Below, in pieces: positions 53,401 through 61,827 of a DNA stretch of 64,000 nt. The stretch is taken from contig JBBDIG010000028.1 in NCBI GenBank assembly GCA_040880525.1, positions 1-64,000 on the forward strand, given 5' to 3'. Each line of letters begins with the position of its first letter. Position 1 is the stretch's first letter. The translations under genes were made by a program, and so were the position numbers. A model generated the notes under the pieces. It worked only from the letters and a program-made list of their open reading frames with translations. It was not told where the DNA came from and did no database searches. Origin of the DNA: Bacteroidia bacterium (GTDB taxonomy: Bacteria; Bacteroidota; Bacteroidia; CAILMK01; JBBDIG01).

Positions 53401-56400
53401 GGGGCAAGCCTGGGTATTACCGAAGATATAGATGGTGACCCAAGATGCCTCATGGCTCCAACTATGGGTGCGGATGAATCGCGCTACCCCGTGCCTCCAC
53501 CTGTGGCAGGCTTCCTTGCACCTGATACGGCATGGCTGAACAGTGGTACAGACTTCTATAACAGCGCATCTAAAAGTGATAATTACTTTTATAACTGGTA
53601 TCTGGATGGCAGCCATCAGTCAAGCTCCCTTCATTTTAAGCACACATTTTCAAGTGCAGGTACTTATGATATAAAATTGGTGACAGAAGGATGCAGCGGT
53701 ATTGACAGTATAACCAAGACCGTAATTGTTTCAGCACCAACGAGAGCTCCTGAAGCTGACTTTATTGCCGATAAAACAGAAGGAGTTGTTTTTGAATCTA
53801 TCCAGTTAACTGATCTTTCTGAAAACGGGCCATCATCCTGGGAATGGATAGTTTCTCCGGATTCTATTTATGACCCCAATTTTGGTTTTTCACTTGCAAC
53901 CTATCACTTTTCTTCAGGAAGCGAATTCAGTCAAAACCCATCCATCGTATTTGAGTATCCCGGAAAGTATTCAATTTGCCTGGTTGCTACCAATGCATTG
54001 GGATCGGATACCGTTTGCTTTACAGATTATATAGTAATCCTGAACACGGTTAATATGTGCATGTTCCCATTTGATACGGATGATCAGGAAGGGATCTTGT
54101 ATGATGATGGCGGTCCGCTGGGCAATTATTCAGCAGGTAAAAATGGCTTTAACATGTGCTATTACACCATTAATTCCTGTGGTGGAGATGTGGAGCTGGC
54201 TATTAATGAATTCCAGCTCAACACCGGTGATTACCTGCGTGTATATGACGGAACGTCTAGTAATGGGACTCCGCTCTGGGATGAGATTAATTTTTCTAAG
54301 GGTATGAATGGCAACATCACGGACGGCAGCGTAAGAACGATTCTGACTGCCTCTTCAGGCCGTATGTACATTGAGTTTGAGACAGATGCGTCAACTTTCA
54401 CCACGGGAGCAGGATTCAAAGCAACCTGGCGGACCATTCCCCGGCAATTTGCGCAACCTCAGGCCAATTTCCTTTCGGCAGATACCATTTGTGTTGACAT
54501 TCCGGTTGAATTCAGAAGCAATTCCACAGGGGACGATCTCACTTACAGATGGGACGTGCTTGCTGACAGCGCATTTGAAAACAGCACCATGAATCAGGAA
54601 TATACTTTCAGAAGTGTTGGTACATATCCTGTGAGGTTGCACATTTCAAATTGTGCAGGTATAGATACCGTTACCAAATGGGTTGTTGTAGAAAACGCAA
54701 GCAAAACACCAAATCCTGATTTTGATGTAAGCAATACAAAACCGGCCATTGGTGCGCTAGTGCAGTTAACGGATCTCACTGACTATTGTGTGACGGATTA
54801 TAAATGGAAAATCAGTCCTTCCACATATTTCTTCGTGAATTCTACAACCAATACAAGCAGGCATCCTGAACTAACCTTCAATGCTCCGGGATTTTATGAT
54901 GTTGAACTGGTTGTAACTAATCCGCTGGGAGCTGATAGCATTTTGAAGCAGCAGGTGATCCAGGTCATAAGCTACTGCAAACCTGCGGTGATTAGTCTGA
55001 ATAACGAACTCGGCATCAGCAGGGTTTCTCTTACTACTCTGAATCATAATGTTCTTCTGGACAATATTTCTAATATCGGGGAGGAGGAGTATACTAACTA
55101 TACGGCTACCCATTCTGCTACACTCGCTATGGGTTCGGATTACCTGATTTCACTGGAGCGAATTTTCGCAACAAGTGCAATGAACCGTGCCGTTTGGATT
55201 GACTTTAACCGCGATGGCGATTTTGATGATGCAGGCGAACTCGTGGCATCCGAAGCATCCGCATTTACGCTTTCATGGACTGATACGTTCTCAATTCCAT
55301 TGACAGCCGAGGAGGGTTCTACCCGCTTGAGGATTGGAACGAATCGTGGCAGCAACAACAATTTGCCCTGCGGTCCTAACCTCTTTGGCGAGTATGAAGA
55401 TTATGAGTTGATATTGCTACCTGATGATGAACCACCGGTGATTACTCTGATTGGTAATGATACTACCTATCTCCAGCAGTGTTTCCAATACTCAGAGCAA
55501 GGTGCCACAGCACTGGATAATGTGGATGGTGATATTTCGAATCAAATCGTAATTACCAATAATGTTGATTCCAGCTCGGTTGGTACGCATGAAGTATGGT
55601 ATGACGTTACCGACCAAAGTGGGAACGTTGCGACAAGGGTAGTCAGAAAGGTGATCGTTGAAATGGATACTATTGCTCCTGCTCTTTCACTGATTGGCAA
55701 CGATCCTGATACCATTGAAGTGCATACTTCTTATATGGAGCCAGGCTACATAGCTACTGATACTTGTGATGGCAATATTACCTCTCAGGTATCTATTGTT
55801 TCTTCACTTGATACGGCTATCGTAGGTTCTTATGTGCTTACCTATTCTGTTACGGATGCCAATAACAATACTTCAGTTGAAACCCGTACTGTAGTAGTGG
55901 CTGACAGGACTTTACCTCAGATCAGTATCAATGGCTCGGATACCGTAGTTATTGATGTTCATACCAGCTATACAGAAGAGTGGGTCACTTATAGTGATAA
56001 CTATGATAATTCCCTGAACGTGCAGGTAATCGGAATGGTGGATACTGCAATGGTTGGTACCTATGTCCTTAATTATTGTGTAACCGATGGTGAAGGCAAC
56101 GGACCTGTTTGCGATACACGAGTGGTAATTGTTCAGGATACCGTGGCTCCAACTGCAACACTTCTTGAAGGTGATACCATTGACTGGGAAGTAAATGTGG
56201 CCTTTGTAGATCCCGGTTACAATCTGTCAGATAATTCCAGTGCACATGTAGATGTTAACATCACTAATAATGTGGATGTAAGTATGCTTGGATCTTACCT
56301 GATCACTTACACCTTTGAAGATGGATCTGGTAACGTCATTCAGAAAATAAGAGTTGTAAACGTAGTGGATATCAGAGCACCGATTATCTCGTTGAATTTG

Positions 56401-56907
56401 CCTCTGGTGGATACAGTTTACAGATGGGCTGAGTATTCTGATCCTGACTTTACACTGAATGATAATTATTATGACAGTGCAGATATCCAAATCCATTATG
56501 GGGGTTCATTTACCCATACCTTATTGGAAGGCAGCTTCACCCGTACCTACCAGGCGGAAGATCCATCCGGTAATAAATCTGCAGTTCTCCAGCGGGTAAT
56601 TGTGGTAGTAAGGGATACTACAACCGGAGTTGCTGATCATGACGCCAACAAGCCTCAGATCATGGTTTATCCTAATCCGGCCAATGGTAACTTCTCTGTA
56701 GAGGTGAATACACCTGAAGCCAACAGCCGTACCAGGGTCAGCATTACTGATATGACTGGCGCTGAAGTAATGGTGCTGGACGAACGCATGAGCACATCCA
56801 ACGTAATTTATCCTGTGAATATGAGCAGTGCTGCTGCCGGGGTATATTTCGTGAGGGTAACTTCAGACGCTCATGTAGTAATAAAAAAGGTAGTATTGGT
56901 GAAATAG
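50467..56907 (+). CDS. Giant T9SS-exported multidomain adhesin-like protein
   Basis: 2146 residues. A signal peptide (1-26) leads into a right-handed beta-helix of about 400 residues, a CARDB-like Ig domain (about 465-575) and a second beta-helix (about 578-1005). Two PKD domains (from about 1012), a CUB-like domain (about 1197-1322) and two more PKD domains (from about 1328) follow. After these come a GEVED domain (about 1520-1650), five DUF5011-type Ig repeats (about 1655-2050; each with a DNxDG/DGN pattern and a closing D.SGN) and a sorting domain (VYPNPANGNFSVEV). The order suggests a surface adhesin or matrix protein; the ligand is unknown. A strong terminator follows. Confidence 0.88.
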   Translation: MKKSFTFQSWLLTFLLLLGSSGIVNAQMSGTYTIDPNGSGSSNYTTFDDAVDDLESFGVSGPVIFQASADSFNEMITITKITGASATNTITFEGAGMYSTVLWYSTATTTVYLTDTAGYITFRDMTIDDPNTVGTAIHIDRASHHIKVENCYLTTFMGTGGNILVYFNNGAHNNTFTNNVMKGGYYSVYANYSSGGDSNSFIGNDISEYYSYGFYYWYQRNYELKDNILHSPGYQYAYAFAPYYCQNFLLEGNTAIGNYAGILMQYADNYQIIENRLLDCGVYGLYIFNGNATSTDTSYVTNNMISSTQPGYVIYNYQVNRTFYYHNSLYGSNPYYGLMFQQGGSNHFVNNSAEITAQYYGIYVNGTPFSRMEYNNLYISGTNGYAYWNALYGSLAALQAGTGLNQNTISVDPEYVSITDLHADGQLLNNEGIELSAVPFDIDGDPRPYSPDTLVDIGADEIYVGDYDLDVETLDNPKSLVLNGNNVVEATFRNKGKMALSSTDVKVAYSYDGGTNWTEDTLVITSLVPGARQSFTFTRPFTISTSATYTVCVRITQQISGDPDNSDQKCIDVCDGVSGTIVVDATGNGDHTTINGALDELKCGLIGPVTIQIRPGTYTETIKIDPIFGLSSTNTVTIEGAGKDSVFIEQSGGAAAVTLDGVSYITIQDVSIEASTNSTGVKITGGSANNTIKDNIIDVGSSTSTTSVGIVIGNSYNSGTTDNTYNLIQNNEVYGGYMGITCAGASNASNGRVKGNRFIGNIVDDHYFYGMYLWYNQDIEVIGNKLLGATIATSGYGMYAFYNNNSKYNGNTISGYNYSPWMWYYENYINSTSTDTTWAVNNMLGGNMTNTYGYTLYAIYATKVKFYHNSLLHLPGSYHAFMIQYGSWDMRNNNFSHASASAANYYTFYFYNPTWIALDYNNYESLSSTAIYYNGATYQGLADWQTGQPQYNQNSTAEDANYNSTSDLHLAFGKPFPTGASLGITEDIDGDPRCLMAPTMGADESRYPVPPPVAGFLAPDTAWLNSGTDFYNSASKSDNYFYNWYLDGSHQSSSLHFKHTFSSAGTYDIKLVTEGCSGIDSITKTVIVSAPTRAPEADFIADKTEGVVFESIQLTDLSENGPSSWEWIVSPDSIYDPNFGFSLATYHFSSGSEFSQNPSIVFEYPGKYSICLVATNALGSDTVCFTDYIVILNTVNMCMFPFDTDDQEGILYDDGGPLGNYSAGKNGFNMCYYTINSCGGDVELAINEFQLNTGDYLRVYDGTSSNGTPLWDEINFSKGMNGNITDGSVRTILTASSGRMYIEFETDASTFTTGAGFKATWRTIPRQFAQPQANFLSADTICVDIPVEFRSNSTGDDLTYRWDVLADSAFENSTMNQEYTFRSVGTYPVRLHISNCAGIDTVTKWVVVENASKTPNPDFDVSNTKPAIGALVQLTDLTDYCVTDYKWKISPSTYFFVNSTTNTSRHPELTFNAPGFYDVELVVTNPLGADSILKQQVIQVISYCKPAVISLNNELGISRVSLTTLNHNVLLDNISNIGEEEYTNYTATHSATLAMGSDYLISLERIFATSAMNRAVWIDFNRDGDFDDAGELVASEASAFTLSWTDTFSIPLTAEEGSTRLRIGTNRGSNNNLPCGPNLFGEYEDYELILLPDDEPPVITLIGNDTTYLQQCFQYSEQGATALDNVDGDISNQIVITNNVDSSSVGTHEVWYDVTDQSGNVATRVVRKVIVEMDTIAPALSLIGNDPDTIEVHTSYMEPGYIATDTCDGNITSQVSIVSSLDTAIVGSYVLTYSVTDANNNTSVETRTVVVADRTLPQISINGSDTVVIDVHTSYTEEWVTYSDNYDNSLNVQVIGMVDTAMVGTYVLNYCVTDGEGNGPVCDTRVVIVQDTVAPTATLLEGDTIDWEVNVAFVDPGYNLSDNSSAHVDVNITNNVDVSMLGSYLITYTFEDGSGNVIQKIRVVNVVDIRAPIISLNLPLVDTVYRWAEYSDPDFTLNDNYYDSADIQIHYGGSFTHTLLEGSFTRTYQAEDPSGNKSAVLQRVIVVVRDTTTGVADHDANKPQIMVYPNPANGNFSVEVNTPEANSRTRVSITDMTGAEVMVLDERMSTSNVIYPVNMSSAAAGVYFVRVTSDAHVVIKKVVLVK

Positions 56908-56936
56908 CATTTTTCACTGATCCTTACCTGAATTCA

Positions 56937-56976
56937 AAAGGCCGTACCGGGAATTTTCCTGGTGCGGCCTTTTTTT
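56937..56976 (+). terminator. Rho-independent terminator of the giant gene
   Basis: The stem AAAGGCCGTACCGGGAA pairs with TTCCTGGTGCGGCCTTT (one mismatch region), followed by a run of T. It lies 30 bp after the stop. Confidence 0.9.
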
Positions 56977-57182
56977 GTGCTGTCCCTTGTAATCGGCTGG
57001 GTGGTGGTTTGTAATCGCCACCATGAGCAAGCTTCCGCTTTACTGAAAAGGATACGGTCAGCCATTATAACAAGCAAAAACTCATAATTCAGCACTCGGC
57101 TACCAGCTTGAACCGCACAATGGATCCACAAGACTTATTCATTATGCAGAAGGAAATTTTTATTGGGTATTACGATGGTTGG

Positions 57183-57278
57183 AGCCCGTGTTTGCATTCG
57201 TGGCACGGGCTGAAAGAAAAAGGACGGTAAACGCACTGAAGGAATCCCTTGAGTGTTCCTAAGAACCGCTTCTTAGGA
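57183..57278. other. Two hairpins in a gene-free stretch
   Basis: The 456-bp gap 56908-57363 has no gene. Besides the terminator it contains an 8-bp stem AGCCCGTG/CACGGGCT (57183-57190, 57204-57211). It also has a 9-bp stem TCCTAAGAA/TTCTTAGGA with a CCGC loop (57257-57265, 57270-57278). Neither is followed by a T-run. Confidence 0.55.
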
Positions 57279-57363
57279 TGATTTGCCCCTGAACCCGGGA
57301 GAACTGTATGCCGTGCTGCAAATATTAATTATGATCAGAAAACACGGGTTTTTATTATGCGTG

Positions 57364-57762
57364 TTATTCCGGTTTTCTGCGCTCCTTCTTTTCTGCCTGA
57401 ATGCGTTTTTCCCGCAGCCGCTTTTCCTTTACAGAGCGGGGGACTTTTGTGGGAACCCTTCTTTTTCGTTTTCGAAGTGCTTTTTCCAGCAGATCGTAAA
57501 AACGCTCTACTACCAGTTTCTTGTTTTGTATCTGGCTTCGCTGGCTTTCCGAGGCAAGCTTCAGGATTCCTTCACTATTGATGCGGTTGCCGAGCTTTTC
57601 CTTTATCTGCTGCTTTTGTGTGCTTGTAAGCAACTGAGATGCTTCCACATCGAAAAGCAGTTCAACCCGCGATTCCACCTTGTTCACGTTCTGGCCGCCT
57701 TTACCACCACTTCGGCTGGTTTGAAAAGTTAGCTCCGGAAGAAAATCAATGCGTACGGCCAT
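57364..57762 (-). CDS. arfB: Alternative ribosome-rescue factor ArfB
   Basis: A 132-residue peptidyl-tRNA hydrolase. The catalytic Gly22-Gly23-Gln24 stands in SGGKGGQNVNKVESR. The C-terminal tail is very basic (KRKRRVPTK...KEKRLREKRIQ...KKERR), as expected for insertion into the mRNA channel of stalled ribosomes. It works without SsrA. RqcH, another rescue protein, is at 33045-34646. Confidence 0.93.
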   Translation of the reverse strand: MAVRIDFLPELTFQTSRSGGKGGQNVNKVESRVELLFDVEASQLLTSTQKQQIKEKLGNRINSEGILKLASESQRSQIQNKKLVVERFYDLLEKALRKRKRRVPTKVPRSVKEKRLREKRIQAEKKERRKPE

Positions 57763-57922
57763 TTTCCTTTATTCTTGTTTATTTAACGGTTACCGTTCAA
57801 TCGCTGTGCTAAGATTTCCACACAGGCGGTAAGGATAAATGCGGTGCCGGGGCTGCTCAAGAACGTCCGGATCTCCTGTCTGTTCAACGAAACAAAGTAA
57901 CTTGCGGGCAAACTTCTGACCT

Positions 57923-59344
57923 ATGCTGTATAAGTCCTTTCGGTTATTATTTCTTTTCGGTGTCCTGCTTTTTGCCATCTCCGCTCAGGCTCCGTCTGAT
58001 ACTGTTGCAGATACGGCAACCACCGCTGTTGATTCCCTGAAAAAGGATGGAGCGGTGATCATGAAATTCAGCCTCAGAGAGGACATTGAACCTTTTTCAT
58101 GGCGCATGACTCAAAAGGCATTTGAGCAGGCCAGGGAGATAAATGCTGACGCAATGCTTATTGATATGAACACCTATGGCGGCCTGGTTTACGTTGCCGA
58201 TTCTATTCGCAGCAAGTTGCTTCGGTCGCAGATCCCGGTATATGTCTGGATCAACGATAACGCAGCATCTGCGGGGGCATTTATCGCTATTGCCTGCCAC
58301 AGGATCTATATGACCGAAGGATCAAGCATTGGCGCAGCTACCGTGGTAGACCAATCCGGAGAGGTGGTGCCAGACAAGTACCAAAGCTACATGCGCAGCC
58401 GTATGCGGTCTACGGCTGAAGCACGGGGCCGCGATCCTCAGATTGCCCAGGGAATGGTGGACCCTGACGTGGAAGTGCCGGGCGTGAGCGAAAAGGGAAA
58501 GGTGATAACGTTTACGCGGAAAGAGGCACTGGAACACGGGTTTTGCGATGGCAAAGCGGCAACCCCGGATGAGGTGCTGCGACAGGAAGGATTTACAAAC
58601 TATACCATTCAGGAGTTAGAACTCCGGTGGACGGATAAGGTGATCAGCTTGCTTACCAGCCCCTTTATCAGCGGCATTCTTATAATGATCATTATTGGTG
58701 GAATTTATTTTGAATTGCAAACTCCGGGAATTGGCTTCCCGATCATTGCTGCAGGCATTGCGGCATTGCTTTATTTCCTGCCCCTTTTTCTCGAAGATCT
58801 GGCCGCAAGCTGGGAGATATTGTTGTTTGTGATTGGGGTCGTTTTGCTGGGCCTGGAGCTCTTTGTGATTCCCGGTTTTGGAGTGGCGGGTATAAGCGGC
58901 ATTATCCTTATCCTGACCGGACTCATCCTCAGCTTGGTGCCCAACGTGAATTTCGACTTCGGATGGGTCGAAACCGGAAGAATTGTGCAAGCTATCCTCA
59001 CTGTGGTGGTATCATTTATCCTCTCTATCGGGCTCATTGTTGTATTCGGGAAAAGCGTGATGCGGAGCAGTCCGTTTCAGTCGCTTGTTCTGAATAGCAC
59101 GCTCAGCACAGCAGAGGCATATAAAAACCTGATTGTGCAAAAAGAAAGTCTCGTTGGTAAAACCGGAGTAGTCGTTTCGGATTTGCGGCCGGGAGGGAAA
59201 GTGGAAATAGATGATGAATATTATGATGTGGTGACAGAAGGTGGATTCACACCACGGGGCGCCATCGTCAAAGTGGTGCAGGATTACAGGACAAGAATCG
59301 TTGTGAGGGAGATTACTGATCAAAAATCAAATACAGAAACATGA
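57923..59344 (+). CDS. Long NfeD family protease (ClpP-like domain plus NfeD)
   Basis: A 473-residue membrane protein. A signal peptide (to about residue 22) is followed by a ClpP-like domain (about 40-235) with the nucleophile Ser116 in NDNAASAGAFIAIA. Four transmembrane segments follow (about 245-385), and an OB-fold ends the protein (TGVVVSDLRPGGKVEIDDEYYDV). The region corresponding to the dyad lysine of archaeal homologues reads MRSTAEARGR, so the Lys may be Arg; this needs an alignment. It overlaps the next gene by 4 bp (ATGA), suggesting co-translation with the barrel protein. Confidence 0.88.
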   Translation: MLYKSFRLLFLFGVLLFAISAQAPSDTVADTATTAVDSLKKDGAVIMKFSLREDIEPFSWRMTQKAFEQAREINADAMLIDMNTYGGLVYVADSIRSKLLRSQIPVYVWINDNAASAGAFIAIACHRIYMTEGSSIGAATVVDQSGEVVPDKYQSYMRSRMRSTAEARGRDPQIAQGMVDPDVEVPGVSEKGKVITFTRKEALEHGFCDGKAATPDEVLRQEGFTNYTIQELELRWTDKVISLLTSPFISGILIMIIIGGIYFELQTPGIGFPIIAAGIAALLYFLPLFLEDLAASWEILLFVIGVVLLGLELFVIPGFGVAGISGIILILTGLILSLVPNVNFDFGWVETGRIVQAILTVVVSFILSIGLIVVFGKSVMRSSPFQSLVLNSTLSTAEAYKNLIVQKESLVGKTGVVVSDLRPGGKVEIDDEYYDVVTEGGFTPRGAIVKVVQDYRTRIVVREITDQKSNTET

Positions 59345-59970
59345 GTTTTAAACTGATCTTTTTTATTATTTCTTGCTTAATATTCTCAATATATGCAGGT
59401 GCGCAAAACTTTAAAGGGTCGCTCCTTCTTGGCGTCAATGCAGCGCAGATCCATGGTGATGGTATGGGAGGATTTAATAAATTAGGCATCATGGGCGGAG
59501 TTGGCGTTACGCTTCCCTTTTCTGAAAAGTGGAGCGGCCGCATGGAGTTGAACTATAGCCGCAAAGGCAGCCGTGAAGATCTGGGTCCGGATGGAACAGG
59601 ACAACAGGGAGCCTGGGCATTGTTAAAAGTCAATTATGCAGAAGTACCCATTTCTGCAATTTATCATTGGAAGGAAAAGCTCAATTTCCAGGGCGGACTT
59701 GGTGTGGCGTTTTTGATCAATTATACCGCAGAAGATCCCATAGGTGCTCCCTATACCTTGACACCTGGAAATGAGCTAAGGCCCTATGATCTTACTGCCC
59801 ATTTGGGCTTAGCCTACCAGTTTACTGACCGGATCAGCGGGCTTATTCGCTACAGTCAGTCATGGGCGTCCATCGGCAGAGATGGACGCACACTTTTCAG
59901 CGTCCCTTATGGTGGACTTTATAATATCATCGTAAACATTGGGGTGAGATATGACCTCAGCAAACAGTAA
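59341..59970 (+). CDS. Outer-membrane beta-barrel protein (porin family, PorT-like)
   Basis: A 209-residue protein with a signal peptide (about 1-21, ending YAGAQ). Eight or so amphipathic strands follow (FKGSLLLGVNAAQIHG, GIMGGVGVTLPF, MELNYSRKGS, ... LYNIIVNIGVRYDL). The final strand ends with a basic/aromatic pattern typical of Bacteroidota OmpA-like barrels. It starts within the nfeD stop codon. Confidence 0.8.
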   Translation: MSFKLIFFIISCLIFSIYAGAQNFKGSLLLGVNAAQIHGDGMGGFNKLGIMGGVGVTLPFSEKWSGRMELNYSRKGSREDLGPDGTGQQGAWALLKVNYAEVPISAIYHWKEKLNFQGGLGVAFLINYTAEDPIGAPYTLTPGNELRPYDLTAHLGLAYQFTDRISGLIRYSQSWASIGRDGRTLFSVPYGGLYNIIVNIGVRYDLSKQ

Positions 59971-60005
59971 ATTTTTTCAGTTCCGCTGAAGCATATATTT
60001 ATCTG

Positions 60006-61037
60006 CTAAGACTTTTCAGGAAGATCTTGTGTATCGGTTTCTTCATCCATTTCTCCTTTGTATTCCGTTTCCACCACGCTTGCATCCAGGCCCTGTTCTG
60101 AGAGGTAGCGGGCCAGTACTGCGGAATAGCCGTGGGTAAGGAATACGCGTTCCGCCCCGGTATCGCGAATGGCGGCCAGCAATCCCGGCCAGTCGGCATG
60201 GTCCGAGAGGACGAAACCCCGGTCAACAGCCCTGCGCCTGCGGGCACCTCTCACCTGCATCCAGCCGGAGGCCGTGCCGGTGGCAAAAGGGTAGAACTTC
60301 CGGACCCAGGGACTGCTTAGCGCGGAGGGCGGTGCAATCACCAGAGAGCCCGGGAATAGCCTTCGGTCCGTTTCGCTGGTGATCCGTTCCAGAGGCCGCA
60401 ACGGAATGCCATGCGTCCTCAGCACCTCGTGCATATTGCAAATCGCTCCATGCCCGAAAATCCGGCCTATGGAGGGGTCAACGTTATGAAACAGCCGTTG
60501 CGCCTTTCCCAGCGTGTAGCCCAATAAAAGGCTGGTTTTTCCTGCTTCGGCATTGCGTCTCCACCAGCTATTGATCTCGGCAAATACCTCCGCCTGTGGC
60601 CGCCAACGGTAAACCGGCAGTGCAAAAGTTGATTCGGAGATAAAGACATTGCACTTTATTGATTCGTAAGGTGTACAGAGATTATCATTCTCCGTTTTAT
60701 AATCCCCGGTAAAAACCCAAATCTCGCCTTTATATTCCACCCGCACCTGTGCCGATCCAATGATATGGCCGGCAGGATGCAGCGAAAATGTAACTCCGTT
60801 TATGGAGAATGGCTCGCCATACCCGATGCCCGTCACCGGGCTGTCTCCCAGGCGCAGCTTCAGAATGGGGACGGAATCATGCTGGGCGATATAGTGCCTG
60901 CTTCCCGGACGGGCATGGTCGGAGTGGCCATGCGTTACGATGGCCTTGTCCACCGGTTTCCAGGGATCCAGGTATAAATTGGCGCGCAAACAATAGATTC
61001 CACGGTCAGTAAACGTAAGCAGTTTTTCTTTTGGCAT
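60006..61037 (-). CDS. Ligase-associated DNA exonuclease (MBL fold)
   Basis: A 343-residue metallo-beta-lactamase-fold nuclease. The metal site is THGHSDHARPG, followed by HPAGHIIGSAQVRVEY, GDYKTENDNLCTPYE and FISESTFALP. These motifs and the length match the exonuclease normally encoded with an ATP-dependent DNA ligase and a helicase in a repair cluster. In this window neither partner is present, so it is an orphan copy, or its partners lie elsewhere. Confidence 0.82.
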   Translation of the reverse strand: MPKEKLLTFTDRGIYCLRANLYLDPWKPVDKAIVTHGHSDHARPGSRHYIAQHDSVPILKLRLGDSPVTGIGYGEPFSINGVTFSLHPAGHIIGSAQVRVEYKGEIWVFTGDYKTENDNLCTPYESIKCNVFISESTFALPVYRWRPQAEVFAEINSWWRRNAEAGKTSLLLGYTLGKAQRLFHNVDPSIGRIFGHGAICNMHEVLRTHGIPLRPLERITSETDRRLFPGSLVIAPPSALSSPWVRKFYPFATGTASGWMQVRGARRRRAVDRGFVLSDHADWPGLLAAIRDTGAERVFLTHGYSAVLARYLSEQGLDASVVETEYKGEMDEETDTQDLPEKS

Positions 61038-61158
61038 TCATGCAAAATAACAATGAATGAAGGAGAGAATGAATGTTCAGTGATGATTAAAATTTAGTAA
61101 ACATTATCGTTTTACCGGGGTTGTAAATTTATTTAAATTATAATAAAAAAACAGAACC

Positions 61159-61488
61159 ATGAAGTCCGAAGCAAAGAACGATTTGTTGCATCAATTAATC
61201 AAGTGTATAACTGCCTGCGAAACCTGCGCAACAATGTGCATTAATGAAGGATCAGAGGGAAAAGCCGTATGCATTAACACAGACCGCGACTGTGCTGACT
61301 TGTGCGCTCTTTTAACGCGCTATATCGGGCGCAATTCCCAATTTACGGATGAAACAATGAAAATGGCTGTAGGCGTAATTAAAAAATGTGAAGCTGAATG
61401 CCGCAAACATGATGATGATCACTGTCAGAAATGCGCAGAGGTTTGCCATGCCACCCATAAAGCGCTTGAAGAATTTCAAAGCCGCTGA
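61159..61488 (+). CDS. Four-helix-bundle copper-storage-like protein (Csp)
   Basis: A 109-residue cytosolic protein with 12 cysteines at 16, 20, 23, 27, 38, 45, 49, 77, 81, 89, 92 and 96. Most sit on helices so that their side chains point into the bundle. This matches the Csp/DUF326 family, which stores many Cu(I) ions. His residues near the C-terminus (HDDDHCQKCAEVCHATH) may guide entry. There is no signal peptide, so it belongs to the cytosolic (Csp3-like) type. A hairpin terminator follows 19 bp after the stop. Confidence 0.85.
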   Translation: MKSEAKNDLLHQLIKCITACETCATMCINEGSEGKAVCINTDRDCADLCALLTRYIGRNSQFTDETMKMAVGVIKKCEAECRKHDDDHCQKCAEVCHATHKALEEFQSR

Positions 61489-61507
61489 GGAAATTATAAA
61501 CAGAATT

Positions 61508-61551
61508 AAAAAGGCCTTGAGTTTTGATTTAATAAATTCAGGGCTTTTTTG
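61508..61551 (+). terminator. Rho-independent terminator after the Csp-like gene
   Basis: AAAAAGGCCTTGA pairs with TCAGGGCTTTTTT (G-T wobbles only) and is followed by T-rich sequence. Confidence 0.85.
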
Positions 61552-61827
61552 TTTTGTGATGGTTCTGCCATAATTTCTTTGCTTCGTAGCTTTTTAGCTC
61601 CTGTTCAGTAAACCGTTGAACCGGCTGTGTTCTGTTTTATCCCATTTCCCCGGTTGAATCCAGGGGCAATTAAGTAAGATAAATAGAAATGCCTCTTTTT
61701 CTTTCATTAAAGCACCACGAACCATATTTATGTTTGTAATTAAAAAAGTAAATAACTATACTTTTTTTGAAACCGGAAAACAGTTTTTTAAAATAAAATT
61801 GATTCTAAGCATTTCACTAAGCCCGGC

